Assembly (NCBI RefSeq): GCF_001613325.1
Contig: NZ_BDCD01000041.1
Coordinates: forward strand, 19,162-83,161
Direction of reading: 5' to 3'
DNA: 64,000 nt
DNA from: Nocardia yamanashiensis NBRC 100130
GTDB lineage: Bacteria > Actinomycetota > Actinomycetes > Mycobacteriales > Mycobacteriaceae
The position numbers were made by a program, and so were the translations under genes. Positions 9,218 through 16,451 of this stretch are shown piece by piece (the first letter of the stretch is position 1; each line of letters starts with the position of its first letter). Under the pieces are notes generated by a model. That model was not told the origin of the DNA, searched no databases, and saw only the letters and a list, made by a program, of their open reading frames with translations.

Positions 9218-9468
9218 GCGCCATCCATTCGGCTGGTCCGACTCGGGTGCCATAAGAGCTGGCAACCCGGCGCTGCGGCAGCATATTCCACTGCGCCCGT
9301 CTCGATAATCCTTCCGCATCGCCGGTGGATATGCGCGACGGCGGGCGGTTCTCCGATTAATTTCCGCTCACCGATCCCAATGCTTGCCACCGGCGGGCCG
9401 CTCTTCTACGGTGATCGCACTGTGCGATTACTCGCATCCATCGATACGAATATTCAAATCGAGGTCCC

Positions 9469-10968
9469 GTGCTCCTACGCCTGAGCCGCGCCACCGCGAC
9501 CGCCGCCCTCGGCGCGTCGCTGCTGCTGACCATTGCCACCACCTCCGCGTCCGCGGCCTTCGGGCCCCTGCCGCCGGCCAATCCGTATCTCGGTCCGCTC
9601 GGCACGGCGACCATGCACGGCGATGCCGAATCCTCCGACAGCACGCCCCTGGCCGGACCCGGCACCGGCGATATCAAGGCCGACTTCCACGAACTGGCCG
9701 CCGCCTGCCCGACGATCCTGCAAGGCGCGGACGGACTGCCGCAGGCGCTGTGCACCAAGATCGTGGACCGGGCCCCGGAAGTGCTGCTGCTGGACCCGAA
9801 TACCGGCAATACCCTGGCCTCCCTCGACCTCACCAAGGGCAGCCTGCTCGGCGGTGTGTACGCCTACCTCGACGATCAGGACCGGATGGTCACCGTGGAC
9901 GGCAGCGGGAACCTGCTGCGCGTCGGGCATCAGCGCGGGCCGGACGGCGGCTGGAAGCTGAGCATCGCCTCGAAGACCGATGTGTCGCAGGCCGTTACCG
10001 GGCACTGCGGCGGCGGCAGCTGCGATGCGGTCAGCTCGGTCATGGCCGACTTCGACGGGCGGGTGTGGTTCGCCACCGACAATGCCGCCGCCGGATTCGT
10101 CGGGCTGGACGGGGTGGCCAAGTCGATCGTGCTCGGTCCCGGGGAAACCGTGGCCAACAGCATTTCCACTGCGCCGCAGGGCGTCGCGATCGCCACCTCG
10201 CACGCGCTGTACCTGGTGGACGCCGACGGCAGCGGCAACCCGCGCGTGCTCTGGCGGCAGGCGTACGACCGGGGTCCGGCGCGCAAGCCCGGCCAGCTGA
10301 GCTGGGGCACGGGCGCCACGCCCACCTTCTTCGGGCCCGGCAGCGGCACCGAATACCTGGCCATCACCGACAATGCGGCGGGCAAGGAGAACCTGCTCGT
10401 CTACGAGACGGGCACCGGGCGCACCGTCTGCTCGGTCCCGGCCATCGACGGCACCGAGAACTCGCCCATCGGCTCGGGCAACAGCCTCTTCGTCGCCAGC
10501 ACCTACGGCTACCCCTATCCGCAATTGCCCGCGAACGCCGGACCCAGCCAGCCCGCCAGCGCGTCCTTCACCGGCGGCATGACCCGCATCGACGTCACCG
10601 GCTCCGGATGCACGGTGATGTGGACGAATACGGTGCGCTCGTCCGCGGTGCCGCGACTGTCGGTGGCGGACGGCAAGATCTACACGGTCACCCGGCGCGG
10701 ACTGCTCGGCAGCGGCAGCGCGGACCTGCCCTCCGGCAGCGCGGATTCCGGCAGCGCCGACAGCGGTAGCGGCAGCGGGAGTGCGAGCGGCATCGCCGAC
10801 ACCTACCGCTTCGCCGTAATCGACGCCGCCACCGGCAAACTCGAATCCGAACGCTTCATGGGCGGCACCACCGTCCACGACACCTTGCAGATGGTCGGCA
10901 CCATCGCACCCGGCCGCGTGCAGTACCAGGGCACGCTGAGCGGACTCTTCCGGATCACGCCTCGTTGA
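9469..10968 (+). CDS. Secreted beta-propeller-like protein with a Gly-Ser-rich insert
   Basis: The product has 499 residues and begins at a GTG preceded by GAGG. The first 29 residues form a Sec signal peptide (LLRLSRATATAALGASLLL, then TSASA). The mature part has blade-like repeats with WFATDNAAAGFVG, YLVDADGSGNP and FAVIDAATGKLE, as seen in PQQ/YncE-type propellers. Eight Cys residues include CGGGSC, so disulfides are likely. Near the end a low-complexity Gly/Ser/Ala/Asp tract interrupts the fold. No catalytic motif is visible. The call is structural only, and binding or scaffolding outside the cell is a guess. Confidence 0.6.
   Translation: MLLRLSRATATAALGASLLLTIATTSASAAFGPLPPANPYLGPLGTATMHGDAESSDSTPLAGPGTGDIKADFHELAAACPTILQGADGLPQALCTKIVDRAPEVLLLDPNTGNTLASLDLTKGSLLGGVYAYLDDQDRMVTVDGSGNLLRVGHQRGPDGGWKLSIASKTDVSQAVTGHCGGGSCDAVSSVMADFDGRVWFATDNAAAGFVGLDGVAKSIVLGPGETVANSISTAPQGVAIATSHALYLVDADGSGNPRVLWRQAYDRGPARKPGQLSWGTGATPTFFGPGSGTEYLAITDNAAGKENLLVYETGTGRTVCSVPAIDGTENSPIGSGNSLFVASTYGYPYPQLPANAGPSQPASASFTGGMTRIDVTGSGCTVMWTNTVRSSAVPRLSVADGKIYTVTRRGLLGSGSADLPSGSADSGSADSGSGSGSASGIADTYRFAVIDAATGKLESERFMGGTTVHDTLQMVGTIAPGRVQYQGTLSGLFRITPR
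10707..10794 (+). repeat. Gly-Ser low-complexity coding repeat
   Basis: Imperfect GGCAGCGG-type units encode a run rich in GSADSGS inside the secreted propeller-like protein. Such tracts vary in length by slippage and usually act as flexible linkers or surface loops. Confidence 0.65.
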
Positions 10969-11013
10969 TCTATGTCCCGCCCGGGCGGTCGGAATCATGC
11001 AAGCATGTGGTCT

Positions 11014-11520
11014 ATGTCCGACCGCACCGCCCCGGGCGGGATTCTGGCCGAACCCGCGCGGCGGCCCAGTCCGCGCGCCAAACTGCTGTGGGCCGTCAGT
11101 GCCGCGCTGTCGTGGGTCTTTCCACTGATCGGCCTGCTGGTCTGGATGGTTCTCGATCCCGACCGGCGGACCGTTCAGCTGATCATTCTCGGAATCGCGG
11201 TCGTCGCAGCCGCATTCAGCATCGGGGTGGTGCCGCTGTGGCGGTACGCGGTGCATCGGTGGGAGATCACCGATGAGGCCGTGTACACCCGGACGGGGTG
11301 GCTGACCCAGGAGAGCCGGGTCGCGCCGATCACGCGGGTGCAGACGGTGGATACGTATCGCGGGCCGCTGGAGCGATTGCTCGGGCTGGCGACCGTCACC
11401 GTGACGACCGCGTCGTCGGCGGGGGCCGTGCACATCAGCGCGTTGCAGTTGGAGGACGCGCGGCAGACCGTCACCCAGCTCACCGAGATCGCCGCCCGGC
11501 ATCGGGGTGACGCCACGTGA
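11014..11520 (+). CDS. Membrane protein with bacterial PH domain (YdbS-like)
   Basis: The 168-residue protein has two transmembrane helices near residues 27-65 and a C-terminal bacterial PH (bPH2/DUF304) domain marked by WEITDEAVYTRTGWLTQESR and VPITR-type strands ending in VTVTTASSAG. Its stop overlaps the GTG start of the next PH-domain gene by 4 bases, the standard YdbS-YdbT pair. The pair's role is not well defined; relatives affect envelope stress or membrane-protein handling. ATG codons at 10972 and 11005 are also in frame, and none has a clear ribosome site, so the start is uncertain. Confidence 0.75.
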   Translation: MSDRTAPGGILAEPARRPSPRAKLLWAVSAALSWVFPLIGLLVWMVLDPDRRTVQLIILGIAVVAAAFSIGVVPLWRYAVHRWEITDEAVYTRTGWLTQESRVAPITRVQTVDTYRGPLERLLGLATVTVTTASSAGAVHISALQLEDARQTVTQLTEIAARHRGDAT

Positions 11521-13106
11521 GCGAGCTGACCGACGCCTCCGTGGCCGGGGGCTGGCAGCGGCTGGATCGGCGCATGCTGCTGGTGCATCCGATCACCGAG
11601 CTGATCCGGTTCATTCCGGTACTGCTGGCCACCCTCATCGCCGGTGCGCGCAGCGACAATCCGATGTGGAGCCTCGGGGTGGTGGGGATCATCATCGTGC
11701 TGGCGGTGACGCGCTGGTTCACCACCACCTATCGGATCACCCGCGACAATGTCGAGCTGCGCACGGGATTGCTGCAGCGCAAACGACTTTCGGTGCCGCG
11801 CACCCGGGTGCGGTCGGTGGACGTGGAAGCCGATCTGCTGCACCGGGCGCTGGGGCTGGCGGTGCTGTCCATCGGCACCGGGCAGCAGGCCGAGCGCGGG
11901 GACCAGTTCAAATTGGATTCCCTGGACGCGCGGCTGGTGCCGGAATTGCGGACGGCGCTGCTGGCGCATACTCAGCAGTCGCCGGAATCCGCCGGGGCGC
12001 AACCGGTTACGAGTACACCGGGCGGCGATACCGGCGTCGACCTCACCGAACCCGCTGCGGCACAGCCGCCCAACGGTCACGCACCGGTGGAGATCGCGCA
12101 CTGGCGGCCGGATTGGGTGCGTTTCGCGCCGCTGTCGCTGACCGGATTCGCCATCATCGCGCCGATCGTGGGCCTGGCCTTCCAGTACGGGATCGCCGAC
12201 CTCATCTTCGAATCCAGCACGGTGCGCGGCGTGGAGGACAGCGGTGCGCGGGCGATCGCCCTGTTCATCGCACTGCTCATCGTGGCGCTGGTGGTGTTCG
12301 TCAGCTTGGTGGCGTGCGCCCGCTACCTGGCCACCTGGTACGGGCTGCGGGTCGTCGACGACGGCAAGACCCTGCATCTGCGGCACGGCCTGTTCACCAC
12401 CCGCCAGACCACCCTGGACCTGGCGCGATTGCGCGGCGCGACGGTCAACGAACCGCTGCTGCTGCGCCTGGCCGGGGCCGCCGAGCTCGAGGCCATCATG
12501 ACCGGCACCGATCCGCGCCAGAAGCTGCTCCCCCAGGCTCCGCGCGCGGCGGTCGATCACACGCTCGCGCATCTGCTGGACGACGAGGCGGTGCTCGACG
12601 GCGGCCCCGCTCCCGCCGGGCTCGCGCCGCCGCCCCCGGTCACCGTGGAACTGCTCCGGCACGGTCCGGCCGCGCGGCGCCGGCGCTATACCCGCGCGCT
12701 CGGCCCGGTCGCACTGCTCGCGGTGGCCCCCATCGCCATATCACTTGCCGGAAACCACATTCCGTCCTGGATCTGGGCGCTGCTGGCCGTAATCGCCGCT
12801 GTCGCAACGGCACTGGCCTGGGACCGCTACCGCGGCCTGGGCCACGCCGTGATCCCGGCCGCGCCCGGCCATCCGGCCTGGCTGGTCACCCGCAGCGGCT
12901 CCCTGGACCGCGATCGCGACTGCCTGGAAGCGCCCGGCGTGATCGGCTGGACGGTGCGTCAGTCCTTCTTCCAGCGCCGCGCCGGCCTGGCCACCGTGGT
13001 GGCCGCCTCCGCCGCCGGCAAGAAGCGCTACCACGTCATCGATCTGCCGCTCGAAAAGGCTTGGGAGCTCATCGAATCCGTCACGCCCGGCCAACTGGGC
13101 CGCTAG
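11517..13106 (+). CDS. Multi-PH-domain membrane protein (YdbT-like)
   Basis: The 529-residue protein has alternating hydrophobic helix pairs and bPH2 domains. Three PH-like units can be seen: TTYRITRDNVELRTGLLQRK near residue 75, ATWYGLRVVDDGKTLHLRHG near residue 275, and a degenerate unit near residue 450. Helix pairs precede each unit (near residues 30-65, 205-270 and 385-430). It is coupled to the smaller PH protein by the 4-base GTGA overlap, so they probably form one complex. Function is unknown. A strong hairpin follows the stop. Confidence 0.75.
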   Translation: MSELTDASVAGGWQRLDRRMLLVHPITELIRFIPVLLATLIAGARSDNPMWSLGVVGIIIVLAVTRWFTTTYRITRDNVELRTGLLQRKRLSVPRTRVRSVDVEADLLHRALGLAVLSIGTGQQAERGDQFKLDSLDARLVPELRTALLAHTQQSPESAGAQPVTSTPGGDTGVDLTEPAAAQPPNGHAPVEIAHWRPDWVRFAPLSLTGFAIIAPIVGLAFQYGIADLIFESSTVRGVEDSGARAIALFIALLIVALVVFVSLVACARYLATWYGLRVVDDGKTLHLRHGLFTTRQTTLDLARLRGATVNEPLLLRLAGAAELEAIMTGTDPRQKLLPQAPRAAVDHTLAHLLDDEAVLDGGPAPAGLAPPPPVTVELLRHGPAARRRRYTRALGPVALLAVAPIAISLAGNHIPSWIWALLAVIAAVATALAWDRYRGLGHAVIPAAPGHPAWLVTRSGSLDRDRDCLEAPGVIGWTVRQSFFQRRAGLATVVAASAAGKKRYHVIDLPLEKAWELIESVTPGQLGR

Positions 13107-13118
13107 CCGCCGGAAATG

Positions 13119-13160
13119 CCCGAAGGCCCCGGTGTGGGGAAACCCACCGGGGCCTTCGGG
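13119..13160. terminator. Rho-independent hairpin terminator
   Basis: CCCGAAGGCCCCGGTG and its exact complement form a 16-bp stem followed by TTTCG. It sits 13 bases after the PH-domain gene and before the stop of the convergent exported-protein gene, so it can serve both. Confidence 0.85.
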
Positions 13161-13190
13161 TTTCGACCGCTGCGCAAGGAATGTGGAAAC

Positions 13191-13433
13191 TCAGCGGAAG
13201 AGGTGGACGTACCACAGGCCGTCGTCGTGCTGCTGGCACTGGTACCACCAGCCCGCGTCACCGGTGATCTGCTGGCCGTTGGGGCCCACCCACGAGCCCT
13301 TCGAACCGTCGATGTCGCACGCCTCGAGGGTGCCGTAGTTGCCGTTGCCGATCAGCTCCTCGGCGTGCGCGGTACCCATGGACAAACCGGCCAGACCGGC
13401 CGAAATTGCGATAACGGCAGCGAACTTCTTCAT
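13191..13433 (-). CDS. Small exported Trp-rich protein
   Basis: The ATG at 13433 is preceded by GGGAAG and opens a clear signal peptide (MKKFAAVIAISAGLAGL, cut after AHA near residue 24). An 80-residue precursor gives a mature protein of about 56 residues. It has two Cys residues (in LEACDI and WYQCQQ) that could form one disulfide, and a Trp/Tyr-rich end (GWWY, LWYVHLFR). A 124-codon reading from 13565 is in frame but has no signal at its start. No family was recognised. Small exported proteins of this build are frequent in Nocardia. Confidence 0.7.
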   Translation of the reverse strand: MKKFAAVIAISAGLAGLSMGTAHAEELIGNGNYGTLEACDIDGSKGSWVGPNGQQITGDAGWWYQCQQHDDGLWYVHLFR

Positions 13434-13660
13434 AAGCTTCCCTTCCTGATCCCGACCGGCCGACCCTCCGGTGACCGGTACGGAAGCAATTACAGCGAGG
13501 GCACTGTGAACAAATCGTGAACGTGTTCCAGTACGGGCCGATGTAATTGCCAATTCACGTGCCATTCAGGCTCTTTGAGCTGAACAGACCGCTAGAAAGT
13601 GAGCGGAGATTCGGCCTACTGTGGTAGAAATCACCGAGCATTGAGAAGGGTGGATTCTTC

Positions 13661-15616
13661 ATGGAGCCTACGGCGCAGCAGCGTGCCGCACTGGGCATGA
13701 TCTGCGATACGTTCCTGCCGGGTGACGGGCTGACCCTGCCGGCGGCGACCGAACTCGGCGCCGTCGACACCATCTTCCAGATTCTGGGGCGCAATCCCCG
13801 GGAAGCGGAGCAGAAGCAGCTGGCCATGTTGCTCGGGCTGTGGGACTCGCGGCTCACCGGGCTGCTCACCGGCAGTGGCCCACGCAAGTTCTCCACTCTG
13901 TCGCAGGAGCAGCGGGAGAAAGCACTGCTGCGGCTCGGGGACTCCGGGCTCGCCCCGGTGCGCGCCATCTTCCAGGCGCTCAAGCAGGCGGCGCTGCTGG
14001 CCTACAACGTCACCCCCGGGCCCACCGGCACCAATCCGCTCTGGAAGGAGATCGGGTACCCCGCGCCGGCCGGGCCGTTGCAGACCGCGCCCAAGCCCGC
14101 GCTCGCGCCGCTGCGCTACACCGAATCCACCACGCTCACTTGCGATGTCGTGATCGTCGGCTCGGGGGCGGGCGGCGGCACCGCGGCCGCGGTACTGGCG
14201 GCGGCCGGGCTCGACGTGATCGTGCTGGAACGCGGAAACTATTACGACGACCAGGATTTCGGCGGCGGCGAACTGGCGGGACTGACCTCGCTGTACGCGG
14301 CGGGCCCGCCCGGATCCGCCGAGGGGCAGATCACCCTGGTGTCCGGCAGCTGCCTGGGCGGCGGCACCGTCGTCAACTGGAGCACCTCGCTGCCCACCCC
14401 GGACCGGGTGCGGCAGGAATGGGCGGAGCTCGGGGCGAAGCAGTTCGCGGAGGACGAATACGGGGACGCGCTCGCACAGGTGAGCAAGCGCATCGGGGTC
14501 AATGTCGAACGCTCCCCGCTCTCGAAGCGCGATGCCGTGCTCGAGCGGGGCGCGCTGGCGCTGGGCTGGGATCTGGATACCTTGCCGCGCAATGTGTCCG
14601 ACGCCTGTGACGCGGGCGTCGAATGCGGGCGGTGCGGGTACGGGTGCCGGCTGGGCGCCAAGCAGTCGACCACCAAGACCTGGCTCGCCGATGCCGCCGC
14701 GAGCGGCGCACGCCTGGTGGTGGACGCCGATGTGCGCAAGATCGAGGTGAAGAACGGTCGCGCGGAAGCGGTTTCGGCGCGCACCGCCGACGGCGCGGAG
14801 ATCACGGTGCGCGCTCGCGCGGTCGTGGTGGCGGCCGGGGCCATCCAGACGCCGGCGCTGCTGAAGCGATCCGGATTGCGCAACAAGAACATCGGGCGTT
14901 ACCTACGGCTGCATCCGGCCGCCGCGGTGTTCGGCGTCTTCGACGAGGAGATCCGGGGCTGGGAGGGCGGGCTGCAGACCCGGATCAGCCGCGAGCACGC
15001 CGACCTGGACGGCAACGGCTACGGCGTGATCTACGAGACCGGGCCGATCCATCCGGGTCTGGCCACCGGGTTCCTGAGCTGGCGCGGGGCGGCGGCGCAC
15101 CGGGCCACCATGCTGGACTTCGCACGCTCGGACGCCATCGGGATCATCACCCGGGACCGGGATCCGGGGACCGTGAGCATCGACAAGGCCGGGGAGGCCA
15201 TCGTCAAGTACAAGCTGTCCGACTACGACGCCGGGCACCTGCACACCGGCATCGTCGGCGCGGCGAAGATCCTGGAAGCGGCGGGCGCGCAACGCATCGT
15301 CTCGGGGCATCAGGCCAGAGTGTCCTACGAACCGGGCGTGCGGGGGTCCATCGACGAGTTCGACGCCGCCGCCAAGGCCGCCGGATACGGGCCGGGGCAG
15401 TGCGCGATGGGCGCGCTGCACATCATGGGGTCGGCGCGCATGGGCGGTTCGCCGGAGCTGTCGGCCACCAATCCGGACGGCGCCACCTGGGATGTCGCCA
15501 ATATCGTGGTCGCGGACGGTTCCAGCTTCCCGACCGCGCCCGGCGTGAATCCGATGGTGTCCATCGAGGCCATCGCCTATATGAACGCCAAACGCCTGGC
15601 CGCGCGGTTGAGTTGA
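13661..15616 (+). CDS. GMC-family oxidoreductase, long-chain alcohol oxidase type
   Basis: The 651-residue flavoprotein opens with about 150 residues resembling the gluconate dehydrogenase subunit 3 / fatty-alcohol-oxidase leader. The GMC fold follows, with the FAD motif GSGAGG at 167-172, GGTVVNWS downstream, and a C-terminal HIMGSARMG block with the active-site His. CGRCGYGC is a Cys cluster common in this subfamily. No signal peptide is seen, so it is probably cytoplasmic or membrane associated. The substrate is likely a long alcohol or sterol-like compound. It resembles mycobacterial Rv0492c from memory. Confidence 0.8.
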   Translation: MEPTAQQRAALGMICDTFLPGDGLTLPAATELGAVDTIFQILGRNPREAEQKQLAMLLGLWDSRLTGLLTGSGPRKFSTLSQEQREKALLRLGDSGLAPVRAIFQALKQAALLAYNVTPGPTGTNPLWKEIGYPAPAGPLQTAPKPALAPLRYTESTTLTCDVVIVGSGAGGGTAAAVLAAAGLDVIVLERGNYYDDQDFGGGELAGLTSLYAAGPPGSAEGQITLVSGSCLGGGTVVNWSTSLPTPDRVRQEWAELGAKQFAEDEYGDALAQVSKRIGVNVERSPLSKRDAVLERGALALGWDLDTLPRNVSDACDAGVECGRCGYGCRLGAKQSTTKTWLADAAASGARLVVDADVRKIEVKNGRAEAVSARTADGAEITVRARAVVVAAGAIQTPALLKRSGLRNKNIGRYLRLHPAAAVFGVFDEEIRGWEGGLQTRISREHADLDGNGYGVIYETGPIHPGLATGFLSWRGAAAHRATMLDFARSDAIGIITRDRDPGTVSIDKAGEAIVKYKLSDYDAGHLHTGIVGAAKILEAAGAQRIVSGHQARVSYEPGVRGSIDEFDAAAKAAGYGPGQCAMGALHIMGSARMGGSPELSATNPDGATWDVANIVVADGSSFPTAPGVNPMVSIEAIAYMNAKRLAARLS

Positions 15617-15662
15617 GTTATCGGCATCCGGATCCCGCTGCGCGAGCGGCGAATCCGAGCGT

Positions 15663-16037
15663 TCAGAGGGACCGGATGCCTTCCAGGACCGCGTACAGCA
15701 GCCCAGTGTCGAAGGCATGGTCGGTGGCGGGCGGCGGCGATCGGAAGACCAGCAGCCCGTCGTCGATCAGATCGCCGACCAGCACCCTGGTCAAAGTGAG
15801 CGGCAGCCCCATGTGCGCCGCCACCTCCGCCACCGACAGCGGGCCCCGGCACAGCCGCAGCAGCGCCGCGTATTCGGGTTCGGGCCGCTTCAGCGCGGAG
15901 GCGAAACCGGCGTCCACCACCAGGGTGGTCAGATCCAGATCGGGCCGCTGCGCCCGGCCGCGACCGCGCGTCACGGCGTAGAGACGAACCAGCGGGCCCG
16001 CCTCGTCCTCGTACCAGTGCTCGCGCGAATCGCTCAT
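15663..16037 (-). CDS. DUF742 protein (CvnC-type conservon component)
   Basis: This 124-residue DUF742 protein has the winged-helix-like pattern LVRLYAVTRGR near the N-terminus and AEVAAHMGLPLTLTRVLVGDLIDDGLL in the middle. In conservon operons it works with a sensor kinase, a roadblock protein and a small GTPase at the membrane. Its ATG overlaps the roadblock stop by 4 bases. The expected downstream GTPase (CvnD) is missing: only 46 bases remain before the convergent GMC oxidoreductase. Confidence 0.88.
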   Translation of the reverse strand: MSDSREHWYEDEAGPLVRLYAVTRGRGRAQRPDLDLTTLVVDAGFASALKRPEPEYAALLRLCRGPLSVAEVAAHMGLPLTLTRVLVGDLIDDGLLVFRSPPPATDHAFDTGLLYAVLEGIRSL

Positions 16038-16438
16038 GGTCGGTCGTGGGTCCGCGGGTCCGCGGTCAGATGCGCGCCGACGCGCTGCACAGTCTGATTC
16101 ACCTCGAACGCCACCAGGCCGAGATCCGCTGTCTCCGCGGCCAAGAGCGCCAGGCAGGTATTGGTGCCCGCGGCGGTGACGAACAGCACCGCCTGATCGA
16201 GTTCCACCACGGTCTGGCAGACGCCGCCCGCCTTGAAATGCTGTCCGGCGCTGCGGGCCAGGCTGTGCAGCGCGGAGGCCATGGCGCCGAAGCGCTCGGC
16301 GTCCGCGCGATCCTGACCCTGGGAGAAGCCGAGTAGCAGGCCGTCGGTGGACAGCAGCACCGCCGCTTGGGCGTCGGCGAGCCCGTTGACCAATTCGTCG
16401 AGCAGCCAGCCGAGGTCGATCCGGTGGGAAGTGGTCAT
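16034..16438 (-). CDS. Roadblock/LC7-domain protein (CvnB-type)
   Basis: The 134-residue protein has the roadblock/LC7 pattern: LGWLLDELVNGLADAQAAVLLSTDGLLLG at the N-terminus, then a central helix (MASALHSLARSAG) and strand VELDQAVLFVTAAG. Roadblock proteins in conservons regulate a small Ras-like GTPase. The gene lies 13 bases after the kinase gene and overlaps the DUF742 gene by 4 bases, so all three are co-transcribed. Its usual GTPase partner is not in the operon. Confidence 0.9.
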   Translation of the reverse strand: MTTSHRIDLGWLLDELVNGLADAQAAVLLSTDGLLLGFSQGQDRADAERFGAMASALHSLARSAGQHFKAGGVCQTVVELDQAVLFVTAAGTNTCLALLAAETADLGLVAFEVNQTVQRVGAHLTADPRTHDRP

Positions 16439-16451
16439 TGTCGCCTTCTCG

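Noticed and set aside
15617..15662. Possible hairpin between the GMC oxidoreductase and DUF742 stops
   Set aside because: The only pairing found is about 5 bp with mismatches, too weak to call a terminator.
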